From Clavibacter michiganensis (GTDB taxonomy: Bacteria; Actinomycetota; Actinomycetes; Actinomycetales; Microbacteriaceae): a stretch of DNA of 64,000 nucleotides. Shown one piece after another: positions 22,749-35,252 of this stretch (position 1 is its first letter; the number at the start of each line of letters is the position of its first letter). Location: the NCBI RefSeq assembly GCF_002151125.1, contig NZ_MDJZ01000004.1:186001-250000 (forward strand). Direction: 5' to 3'. The translations under genes and the position numbers were made by a program. The notes beneath the pieces are model-generated. The model did no database searches, was not told the DNA's origin, and saw only the letters and a list, made by a program, of their open reading frames with translations.

Positions 22749-22777
22749 ATGCTTACTCCCTTGATGAGATGGGTGCC

Positions 22778-23653
22778 CTACTCCCGGCCGAGGTCGCGGT
22801 GCTTGGTGCTGACAGCGACGCCGGGAAGGGCGCGGAGGAGGCTGGAGAGCTCCTCGGCGACGGCGACCGAGCGGTGCTTGCCGCCGGTACAGCCGATAGC
22901 GATCGTAGCGTGTCTCTTGTTCTCCCGCTGGTACCCGGAGAGCACCGGGGCGAGCGCGCGGGCGTACGCGTGGACGAACTCCTCGGCGCCCTCCTGGCCC
23001 AGCACGTAGTCGCTCACGGCCCGGTCGCGGCCCGTCAGCGGACGGAGCTCCGGGGTCCAGAACGGGTTCGGGAGGAACCTCATGTCGGCCACCATGTCGG
23101 CGTCCGCCGGGGTGCCGTACTTGAAGCCGAAGCTCATGACGGTGACGCGCACCCCGGCGTCGTCCGCGCCGCTGAACTGCTCGGTGATCGCCGTCGCGAG
23201 CTGGTGGATGTTCAGCTCGGACGTGTCGATGACGAGGTCGCTGGCCTCGCGGATCTCGATCATGCGGGCGCGCTCGGCCGCGATGCCGTCGAGGAGCGTG
23301 CCGTTGCCCTGCAGGGGGTGCGGGCGACGGACCTGCTCGAAGCGCCGAACGAGCGCCGCGTCGGTGGCCTCGAGGAAGAGGACGCGGAGGCGGGGGCCGG
23401 TACCGAAGGTCTGCAGGACGTCGCGCAGCTCGGAGAAGAAGTCGCCGCCGCGGACGTCGACCACGGCCGCGATCTTCGGCAGCGACGTGCCGGCGCGACC
23501 GGCGAGCTCGACGAGCGGCTTGAGCATCTGCGGCGGGAGGTTGTCGACGACGTACCAGCCGAGGTCCTCCAGCGCGTTGCCGACGGTGGAGCGGCCCGCG
23601 CCGGACATCCCCGTCACGATCATGACGTCCTGCTGGGGGATCTCCACGCTCAT
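22778..23653 (-). CDS. rapZ: RapZ-family RNase adapter / nucleotide-binding protein
   Basis: 291-residue P-loop protein. In E. coli RapZ guides RNase E to a small RNA controlling amino-sugar synthesis; the actinobacterial function is not clear. Walker A reads GMSGAGRST, with arginine in place of the usual lysine, a variant common in this family. The C-terminal domain has [13 protein letters not shown] and the [11 protein letters not shown] block. ATG 23653 preferred for length. Sits in the conserved uvrC-rapZ-whiA order. Confidence 0.93.
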   Translation of the reverse strand: MSVEIPQQDVMIVTGMSGAGRSTVGNALEDLGWYVVDNLPPQMLKPLVELAGRAGTSLPKIAAVVDVRGGDFFSELRDVLQTFGTGPRLRVLFLEATDAALVRRFEQVRRPHPLQGNGTLLDGIAAERARMIEIREASDLVIDTSELNIHQLATAITEQFSGADDAGVRVTVMSFGFKYGTPADADMVADMRFLPNPFWTPELRPLTGRDRAVSDYVLGQEGAEEFVHAYARALAPVLSGYQRENKRHATIAIGCTGGKHRSVAVAEELSSLLRALPGVAVSTKHRDLGRE

Positions 23654-23691
23654 GCGGGCATGCACCTCTCGTCGCGCCGGTCGATGGATCC

Positions 23692-23697
23692 AGTCTA
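23692..23697 (-). promoter_or_regulatory. -10 box upstream of rapZ
   Basis: TAGACT followed by GGATCC on the minus strand, in the uvrC-rapZ gap, about 40 nt before the rapZ start. Same -10 hexamer as other promoters here. Confidence 0.4.
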
Positions 23698-23729
23698 GGC
23701 GCGACCCGCGACACCGGACCGGGCGCGGG

Positions 23730-25657
23730 TCACGAGCGCAGCCGCTCGTACACGGCCTGCGCGAGCGTCGGGCCGATCGTGCGGACCGCGGCGATCTCCT
23801 CGACCTCGGCCTGCTTGAGCTTCGCGACGGATCCGAACTGCTGGAGCAGCCGCTGCACGCGCGACGGCCCGAGCCCGGGGATCTCGTTGAGCACCGACGT
23901 GATGTCGCGCTTGCGGCGGGACCGCTGGTGCGTGATCGCGAAGCGGTGCGCCTCGTCGCGGATGCGCTGGATGAGGAAGAGGGCGTCGCTGTTGCGCGGC
24001 AGGATGACGGGAAAGTCGGAGTCCGGCAGCCAGATCTCCTCCAGGCGCTTGGCGATGCCCGCCAGCTGGATCCCGGTGACACCCGACTCCTCGAGGGCCC
24101 GCTGCGCCGCGGCCACCTGCGGCTGGCCGCCGTCGACGATGAGCAGGTTCGGGCTGTACGAGAACTTGTTGACCGGCGGCGCCTCGCCGAGCTCCGGCGG
24201 CGCGGCGTCGGCCGGCACCTCCGCCTCCTTGCCGAGGTAGGCGAGGCGCCGGGTGATGACCTGGTGGATCGACTCGGTGTCGTCCGTGGACTCGGCGATG
24301 TTGAAGCGGCGGTACTGGTCCTTGCGCGGCAGGCCGTCCTCGAACACGACCATGGACGCGACGATGTTCGTGCCGCTCAGGTGCGAGACGTCGTAGCACT
24401 CCATCCGCAGCGGCGCGTCGGGCATGCCGAGCGCCTCCTGGATGTCGGCGAGGGCCTTCGACCGGGTCGTGAAGTCGGAGCTGCGCCGCGTCTTGTAGAG
24501 CATCAGCGCGTTCTGCGCGTTGGTGGCGGCGGTGTGCGCGAGCGCGGCCTTGTCGCCCCGCTGCGCGACGCGGAGGTCGACCTGCCAGGAGCTCGGGCGC
24601 CCGCGGCGCACGGTGCCGTCGTCCTCCCCCGCGGCGCGGCGCTGGCTGAGCCACAGCTCGAGCTCCGCGGCGTCGGCCGGCAGCTCCGGCACGAGGACCT
24701 CGCGCGGCGGGTGCGCCTCGTCCTCGTAGGCGTTGTGCAGCACGGTCTCGACGAGCTCGCCGATCCCGATGTCGAGCTCCTTGTCGACGACCCAGGTGCG
24801 CGTGCCCCGGATGCGCCCGCCGCGGACCATGAACTGCTGGACGGCGGCGGCGAGCTCGTCGGCGGCGATGCCGAAGACGTCGGCGTCCACCCGGTCGTCG
24901 AACACGACCGCGGTCTTGGAGAGGGCGGCCTCCAACGCGCCGATGTCGTCGCGGTGGCGGGCGGCGGACTCGTAGTCCATCTCCGCCGCGGCGTCCTTCA
25001 TCCGCTGCGTGAGCTGGCCCACGTACTTCGAGTCGTTGCCCGCCATGAAGCTCACGAAGTCGTCCGCGATCTCGCGGTGCTCCTCGTCCGACACGCGGCC
25101 CACGCACGGGGCGGCGCAGCGCCCGATGTCGCCCAGCAGGCACGGCCGGTTCGTCTGCCGCGCGCGCTTGAAGGTGCTCTCCGAGCAGGACCGCATCGGG
25201 AACACCTTGAGCAGGTGGTCGACCGTCTCGCGGATGGCCCAGACCTTGGTGTACGGACCGAAGTACCTGGCGCCGCGGATCTTCCGGTTGCGCGTGACCA
25301 TCACCCGCGGGTAGTCCTCACCCAGCGTGACCGCGAGGTACGGGTACGACTTGTCGTCCCGGAACTTCACGTTGAAGGGCGGGTCGAACTCCTTGATCCA
25401 CGTGAACTCGAGCTGGAGCGCCTCGAACTCGCTGCCGACCACGGTCCACTCGACGCCGGCCGCGGACGTGACCATGCGCCGCGTGCGCTCGTGCAGGCTC
25501 TCGAGCGGCGCGAAGTAGTTGGCGAGCCGGGCCCGGAGGTTGTTCGCCTTGCCCACGTACAGCACGCGGTCCGCGGCGTCGCGGAAGCGGTACACGCCCG
25601 GCGACGTGGGGATCTCCCCCGCCGCCGGGCGGTAGCCGACGGTGTCGGTGCGGGCCA

Positions 25658-25658
<1 letters not shown>
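23730..25658 (-). CDS. uvrC: UvrABC excinuclease subunit C
   Basis: 642-residue nuclease making both incisions in nucleotide excision repair. N-terminal GIY-YIG-like domain ([22 protein letters not shown]), a cysteine cluster ([19 protein letters not shown]), a UVR motif (about residue 210), the RNase H-like domain with [12 protein letters not shown] and IVDGGQPQV, and C-terminal helix-hairpin-helix repeats ([18 protein letters not shown]). The ATG overlaps the uvrA stop by 1 nt (TGATG), so uvrA and uvrC are coupled. Confidence 0.97.
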
Positions 25659-28579
<2,921 letters not shown>

Positions 28580-28585
28580 CTGTCC

Positions 28586-28591
28586 ATCGTA
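28586..28591 (-). promoter_or_regulatory. possible leaderless -10 box of uvrA
   Basis: TACGAT on the minus strand, with 6 nt to the GTG start, so transcription would begin at or next to the start codon. No ribosome binding site is visible. Confidence 0.45.
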
Positions 28592-28620
28592 TGCGTCGCC
28601 ACCGACAGCGACCGCGGCCC

Positions 28621-28644
28621 GGGTCGGCGGAGACCGCCGGACCC
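28621..28644 (-). terminator. hairpin after uvrB
   Basis: Inverted repeat GGGTCGGCGG/CCGCCGGACCC (28621-28630/28634-28644) with one bulged base and a 3-nt loop, 13 nt beyond the uvrB stop codon. Confidence 0.55.
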
Positions 28645-28657
28645 GCGCCGGCCTGGG

Positions 28658-30724
<2,067 letters not shown>

Positions 30725-30731
30725 GCCCTCG

Positions 30732-30737
30732 AGTCTA
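30732..30737 (-). promoter_or_regulatory. possible leaderless -10 box of uvrB
   Basis: TAGACT on the minus strand with 7 nt to the ATG. It sits in the 10-bp gap after coaE, overlapping the coaE stop region, so uvrB seems able to start its own transcript. Confidence 0.5.
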
Positions 30738-31349
30738 CGAGCGGCCCCCGACACCGCCGGACAGGTTCGCCCAGAGCCGATCCGTCTGGGCGAGCGTCGA
30801 CTCCAGCGAGACGCCGGAGTCGATGACGTCGTCGGCGACGGCCAGGCGGTCCTCGTCGGAGGCCTGCGACGCGATGCGCCGCTCGGCCTCCTCGACGGGC
30901 ATGCCGCGCAGCTCGACGAGACGCCGGATCCGCTCCGCGCGCGGCGCGTGCACCACCACGACCCGGTCGAACTCGTCGACGCGGCCGGACTCCACGAGGA
31001 GCGGGATGTCGTAGACGACGACCGCGTCCGGGTCCGCCTCCCCCGCCGCGGCCATGCGCTGCGTCGACAGCGCCCGCACGGCGGGATGCGTGATCGCCTC
31101 GAGGTCGCGGCGCGCATCCGGATCCTGGAACACGACGGCGCCGAGCGCAGGACGGTCGAGGGAGCCGTCCGCGGCGATCACGCCGGGACCGAAGCGGCGG
31201 GCGATCTGCGCGAGCGCCGGCGTGCCGGGCTCCACGACCTCCCGGGCGAGCCGGTCGGCGTCGATGCGCACCGCCCCGAGCTCCGCCAGCCGGTCGGCCA
31301 CCACCGTCTTGCCCGCGGCGATGCCGCCCGTCAGTCCGATCACCTGCAT
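30735..31349 (-). CDS. coaE: dephospho-CoA kinase
   Basis: 204-residue P-loop kinase for the last step of coenzyme A synthesis. Walker [12 protein letters not shown] at residues 5-15, the lid region [12 protein letters not shown] and DIPLLVESG are typical. Only the CoaE domain is present, without the C-terminal extension found in mycobacteria. The start codon lies 6 nt after TAGGCT. The coaBC gene of the same pathway is at the far end of the window. Confidence 0.96.
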   Translation of the reverse strand: MQVIGLTGGIAAGKTVVADRLAELGAVRIDADRLAREVVEPGTPALAQIARRFGPGVIAADGSLDRPALGAVVFQDPDARRDLEAITHPAVRALSTQRMAAAGEADPDAVVVYDIPLLVESGRVDEFDRVVVVHAPRAERIRRLVELRGMPVEEAERRIASQASDEDRLAVADDVIDSGVSLESTLAQTDRLWANLSGGVGGRS

Positions 31350-31355
31350 GGATCC

Positions 31356-31361
31356 AGCCTA
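31356..31361 (-). promoter_or_regulatory. possible leaderless -10 box of coaE
   Basis: TAGGCT followed by GGATCC and then ATG on the minus strand. It lies just after the rpsA terminator, and no ribosome binding site is seen. Confidence 0.5.
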
Positions 31362-31380
31362 GGCGGGCGGTCGCCCGGGA

Positions 31381-31423
31381 ACGACGGAGGCCGCCCTCCC
31401 CGAAGGGAGAGCGGCCTCGTCGT
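31381..31423 (-). terminator. terminator hairpin after rpsA
   Basis: Long stem 31381-31400/31405-31423 with one bulge and one mismatch. On the transcribed strand the loop is UUCG, a very stable tetraloop. It begins 12 nt after the rpsA stop codon. Confidence 0.85.
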
Positions 31424-31435
31424 GGTGCGGTGGGA

Positions 31436-32890
31436 CTACTTCGAGCTGGACAGCTTCTCGCGCAGGGCGGCGAGGCTCTCGTCGTCCGCCAGCGTGCCGG
31501 CGCCCGTCGAGTCGCTCGTGAAGCCGGGGCCGGCGGACGTGATGCCCGTGTCGGCCGCCTCGGCCTCGGCTGCCGCCGCGACCTGCTTCTTGTGGGCCTC
31601 CCAGCGGGCCTGGGCTGCGGCGTACTGCTGCTCCCACGTCTCGCGCTGGGCCTCGAAGCCCTCCTTCCACTCGTTGGTCTCCGGGTCGAAGCCCTCGGGG
31701 TACTTGTAGTTCCCCTGGTCGTCGTACTCGGTGAGCATGCCGTAGAGGGCGGGGTCGAACTCGGTGCCCTCGGGGTCGACGCCGTCGTTGGCCTGCTTGA
31801 GGCTCAGCGAGATGCGGCGACGCTCGAGGTCGATGTCGATGACCTTGACGAACACCTCGTCGCCGACGGACACCACCTGCTCGGCGAGCTCGACGTGCTT
31901 GCCGGAGAGCTCCGAGATGTGCACGAGGCCCTCGATGCCCTCGGCCACGCGGACGAACGCACCGAACGGCACCAGCTTGGTGACCTTCCCGGGCGCGACC
32001 TGGCCGATGGCGTGCGTGCGGGCGAAGACCTGCCACGGGTCCTCCTGCGTCGCCTTGAGCGACAGGGAGACGCGCTCGCGGTCCAGGTCGACCTCGAGGA
32101 TCTCGACGGTCACCTCCTGGCCCACCTCGACGACCTCGCTGGCGTGCTCGATGTGCTTCCAGCTGAGCTCGGAGACGTGCACGAGTCCGTCGACGCCGCC
32201 CAGGTCCACGAACGCACCGAAGTTGACGATCGAGGAGACCACGCCCTTGCGGACCTGGCCCTTCTGGAGGTTGTTGAGGAACGTGCTGCGGCTCTCGGAC
32301 TGCGTCTGCTCGAGCAGGGCACGGCGCGACAGGACCACGTTGTTGCGGTTCTTGTCGAGCTCGAGGATCTTGGCCTCGATCTCCTGGCCGAGGTACGGCG
32401 TGAGGTCGCGGACGCGGCGCAGCTCGATGAGCGAGGCCGGCAGGAAGCCGCGGAGGCCGATGTCCACGATGAGGCCGCCCTTGACGACCTCGATGACGGT
32501 GCCGGTGACGACGCCGTCGGACTCCTTGATCTTCTCCACGTCGCCCCACGCACGCTCGTACTGCGCGCGCTTCTTCGACAGGATCAGACGGCCTTCCTTG
32601 TCCTCCTTCTGGAGGACGAGGGCCTCGACGGTGTCGCCGACCTTGACGACCTCCGTGGGGTCGACGTCGTGCTTGATGCTCAGCTCACGCGAGGGGATGA
32701 CGCCCTCGGTCTTGTAGCCGACGTCGATCAGGACCTCGTCCCGGTCGATCTTCACGACGGTGCCCTCGATGAGGTCTCCGTCGTTGAAGAACTTCAGTGT
32801 CTTCTCGACCGCGGCGAGGAAGTCCTCAGCAGATCCGATGTCGTTGATCGCGACCTGCTTGGGCGCCTTGTCGGTCGTTGCGATTGTCAT
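31436..32890 (-). CDS. rpsA: 30S ribosomal protein S1
   Basis: 484-residue S1 protein with four S1/OB-fold RNA-binding domains (about residues 35-105, 122-188, 209-277, 294-363), shown by repeated GxVxxIVNFGAFVDLGGVDGLVH-like and RVSLSLK blocks. The C-terminal tail is acidic and alanine-rich. It binds mRNA and assists initiation; four domains rather than six is usual in actinobacteria. A TTGTCC-18-TAAGAT promoter lies about 110 nt upstream, with GGAG before the ATG. Confidence 0.97.
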   Translation of the reverse strand: MTIATTDKAPKQVAINDIGSAEDFLAAVEKTLKFFNDGDLIEGTVVKIDRDEVLIDVGYKTEGVIPSRELSIKHDVDPTEVVKVGDTVEALVLQKEDKEGRLILSKKRAQYERAWGDVEKIKESDGVVTGTVIEVVKGGLIVDIGLRGFLPASLIELRRVRDLTPYLGQEIEAKILELDKNRNNVVLSRRALLEQTQSESRSTFLNNLQKGQVRKGVVSSIVNFGAFVDLGGVDGLVHVSELSWKHIEHASEVVEVGQEVTVEILEVDLDRERVSLSLKATQEDPWQVFARTHAIGQVAPGKVTKLVPFGAFVRVAEGIEGLVHISELSGKHVELAEQVVSVGDEVFVKVIDIDLERRRISLSLKQANDGVDPEGTEFDPALYGMLTEYDDQGNYKYPEGFDPETNEWKEGFEAQRETWEQQYAAAQARWEAHKKQVAAAAEAEAADTGITSAGPGFTSDSTGAGTLADDESLAALREKLSSSK

Positions 32891-32995
32891 GTAGTTAGTG
32901 CTCCAGGATGGGCATGAATAAGGCCGCTGGCGCGGACCCGCGCGGGTACCGGTCGAGCGGCGGACGGATGGGTCGTCGCAGAAGCGCGACAGTCG

Positions 32996-33025
32996 ATCTT
33001 AGACCCGGCTCGGGAGGCGGGACAA
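32996..33025 (-). promoter_or_regulatory. rpsA promoter
   Basis: TTGTCC (33020-33025) and TAAGAT (32996-33001) on the minus strand, separated by 18 nt. It is the best -35/-10 pair seen in the window. The leader would be about 100 nt. Fits a highly expressed ribosomal gene. Confidence 0.6.
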
Positions 33026-33074
33026 CCGCGCCGCGCGGGCCGGAGCGGACCGCGCGGCGCGAGGGGCGGGCGCC

Positions 33075-34754
33075 TCAGCGGAGGACCGCGGCCCGCAGGG
33101 TGTCGAGGCCCACGCCGCCGACGTCGAGCGCGCGGCGGTGGAACTCCCGGATGTCGAACGCGGCGCCCTCGCGGCGGCGGGTCTCGTCGCGGAGGTCCTC
33201 CCAGATGCGCTGGCCCACCTTGTAGGAGGGGGCCTGGCCCGGCCACCCGAGGTAGCGGTTGACCTCGAAGCGCACGAACGACGGATCCATGTTGACGTTG
33301 CGTCCCATGAAGTCGAAGGCGTACTCCGCGTCCCAGACGGCCTCGCCGTCCGGGCGGGTCTTGCCGAGGTGCACGCCGATGTCGAGCACGACGCGGGCGG
33401 CGCGCATGCGCTGGCCGTCGAGCATGCCGAGGCGGTCGGCCGGGTCGTCGAGGTAGCCGAGCTCCTGCATCAGGCGCTCGGCGTAGAGGGCCCAGCCCTC
33501 CGCGTGACCCGACGTGCCGGCGAACCGGCGCCAGGTGTTGAGCTCGGCCTTGTTGTAGGTGGCCTGCGCGATCTGCAGGTGGTGCCCCGGGACGCCCTCG
33601 TGGTACACGGTGGTCAGCTCGCGCCAGGTGTCGAACTCGGTGACGCCCTCGGGCACCGACCACCACATGCGGCCCGGGCGGCTGAAGTCGTCGGCGGGGC
33701 CGGAGTAGTAGATGCCGCCCTCCTGCGTGGGGGCGATCATGCACTCGAGCGCGCGGATCTCCTCGGGGATGTCGAAGTGCGTGCGGCCGAGCTCCTCCAC
33801 CGCGCGGTCGCTCGTCTCCTGCATCCACGCCCTCAGGGCGTCGGTGCCGTGGAGCTTGCGCGACGCGTCTCCGTCGAGGTGCGCGATGGCCTCCAGCACG
33901 CTCGCGCCGGGGAGGATCTCGCGGGCGATGGCCTCCTGCTCCTCCACCATCCGGGCGAGCTCGCCGACGCCCCACTCGTACGTCTCGTCGAGGTCGACCT
34001 CGGCGCCCAGGAACGAACGCGAGCGGAGCGCGTACTGCTCGCGGCCCACCGCGTCGACGTCGCGGCCGGCCGGCTCCAGCTCGGACCCGAGGAACGCGGC
34101 GAGGCGCTCGTAGGCGGAGCGGGCCTCCTCGGCGCGCGCGCCCAGGGCCTGCCGCAGGGACGCGGGCAGCTCGCCCGCGTCGGGCCGGGCCTCGGCGGCG
34201 AAGGAGCGGAAGAAGCCCTCGGGCGCCGCCTGGCGCTCGACCTGGCCGAGAACCTCGCGGATCTGGCGCTTCGCCGGCGCCTGCCCGCGGCGGACGCCCT
34301 CGCGGAGCGTCTCGATGTAGCCGTCGACCGCGCCGGCGACGTTGCCGAGGCGCGTGGCGAGGTGCTCCCAGTCGCCCTCGGTCGCGGTGGGCGAGATGTC
34401 GAACACCTCGCGGATCCCCTGCGCGGGCGAGGCGATCACGTTGAGGTCGGAGAGGTGGACGCCGGCGTCGTGCATCTCCACATCGAGCGCGAGCTCGCGG
34501 GTGAGGTCCATGCGGGTGACCTCGTCGACCGCGTCGACGGGTCGCGCGGCCTGCAGCTGACGGATGACCGCGCGCGCCGCGTCCGCGTGCGCCGCGTGCC
34601 CCGCGGGCGACGTGTCGCCGTACTCGCCCTCGCGGCCGGGGCGGCCGAGGTAGACGCGCTCCTCGGGGTGCAGGTCGAGCGACGTGTCGATCCACCCCTC
34701 GGCGATCCGGTCGATGTCCGTCTGCGGTCGGGGGGCCTTCGGCGTCGTCGTCAT
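33075..34754 (-). CDS. DUF885 family protein, probable zinc metallopeptidase
   Basis: 559-residue DUF885 protein, a family related to M32-like metallopeptidases. The putative zinc site is HEGVPGHHLQ near residue 385 (HExxPGHH pattern), with a downstream glutamate in GHAEGWALYAE that could complete the site. No signal peptide, so cytosolic. Substrate unknown; a peptidase function is inferred from the motif. The ATG overlaps the end of the PTS EIIA-like gene by 4 nt, so the two are probably coupled. Confidence 0.85.
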   Translation of the reverse strand: MTTTPKAPRPQTDIDRIAEGWIDTSLDLHPEERVYLGRPGREGEYGDTSPAGHAAHADAARAVIRQLQAARPVDAVDEVTRMDLTRELALDVEMHDAGVHLSDLNVIASPAQGIREVFDISPTATEGDWEHLATRLGNVAGAVDGYIETLREGVRRGQAPAKRQIREVLGQVERQAAPEGFFRSFAAEARPDAGELPASLRQALGARAEEARSAYERLAAFLGSELEPAGRDVDAVGREQYALRSRSFLGAEVDLDETYEWGVGELARMVEEQEAIAREILPGASVLEAIAHLDGDASRKLHGTDALRAWMQETSDRAVEELGRTHFDIPEEIRALECMIAPTQEGGIYYSGPADDFSRPGRMWWSVPEGVTEFDTWRELTTVYHEGVPGHHLQIAQATYNKAELNTWRRFAGTSGHAEGWALYAERLMQELGYLDDPADRLGMLDGQRMRAARVVLDIGVHLGKTRPDGEAVWDAEYAFDFMGRNVNMDPSFVRFEVNRYLGWPGQAPSYKVGQRIWEDLRDETRRREGAAFDIREFHRRALDVGGVGLDTLRAAVLR

Positions 34755-35209
34755 CCCTCGACCGTACCGGCTCCCAGGAGCGACCGGACGGTCGCCGGAT
34801 CCGTCGCACCGCGCAGCTGCTCGGCGCGCACGGGGTCGAGCAGGATCTCGGCGAGGCGCGAAAGCAGCGCGATGTGACCGCCGCCGGTCGCCGCGATGCC
34901 GACGACGATGCGGACGTCGTGGCCGTCCCAGTCGACGCCGTCCGGCAGCCGCACGACGCTGATGGCGTCGGCGCGCACGAGGTCGCGTCCCGCGGCGAGC
35001 GTGCCGTGCGGGACCGCGACGCCCTCCCCCACGAAGGTCGACACGGAGCGCTCGCGCTCGAGCATGGCGTCCACGTAGCCGGGCTCCACGGCGCCGGCCG
35101 CGACGAGCGCCTCGCCCGCCTCGCGGATGGCGGCCTCCCGGTCGTCGGCGCGCGCGTCGAGACGGATGGACCCGTCGGCGAGGAGGTCGGAGAGTCGTGC
35201 CTTCGTCAT
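34751..35209 (-). CDS. PTS EIIA (fructose/mannitol or PtsN type) domain protein
   Basis: 152-residue single EIIA domain of the PTS_EIIA_2 type. The phosphorylatable histidine is His68 in GVAVPHGT. Family members receive phosphate from HPr and pass it to a EIIB or act as regulators. No EIIB or EIIC gene is nearby, so a regulatory or standalone role is possible. GAGGAG precedes the ATG. Overlaps the DUF885 peptidase gene by 4 nt. Confidence 0.88.
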   Translation of the reverse strand: MTKARLSDLLADGSIRLDARADDREAAIREAGEALVAAGAVEPGYVDAMLERERSVSTFVGEGVAVPHGTLAAGRDLVRADAISVVRLPDGVDWDGHDVRIVVGIAATGGGHIALLSRLAEILLDPVRAEQLRGATDPATVRSLLGAGTVEG

Positions 35210-35252
35210 GCGCTGGTGCTCCTCGTGCTGGGGGTGGGACGGGCGGATCGGG

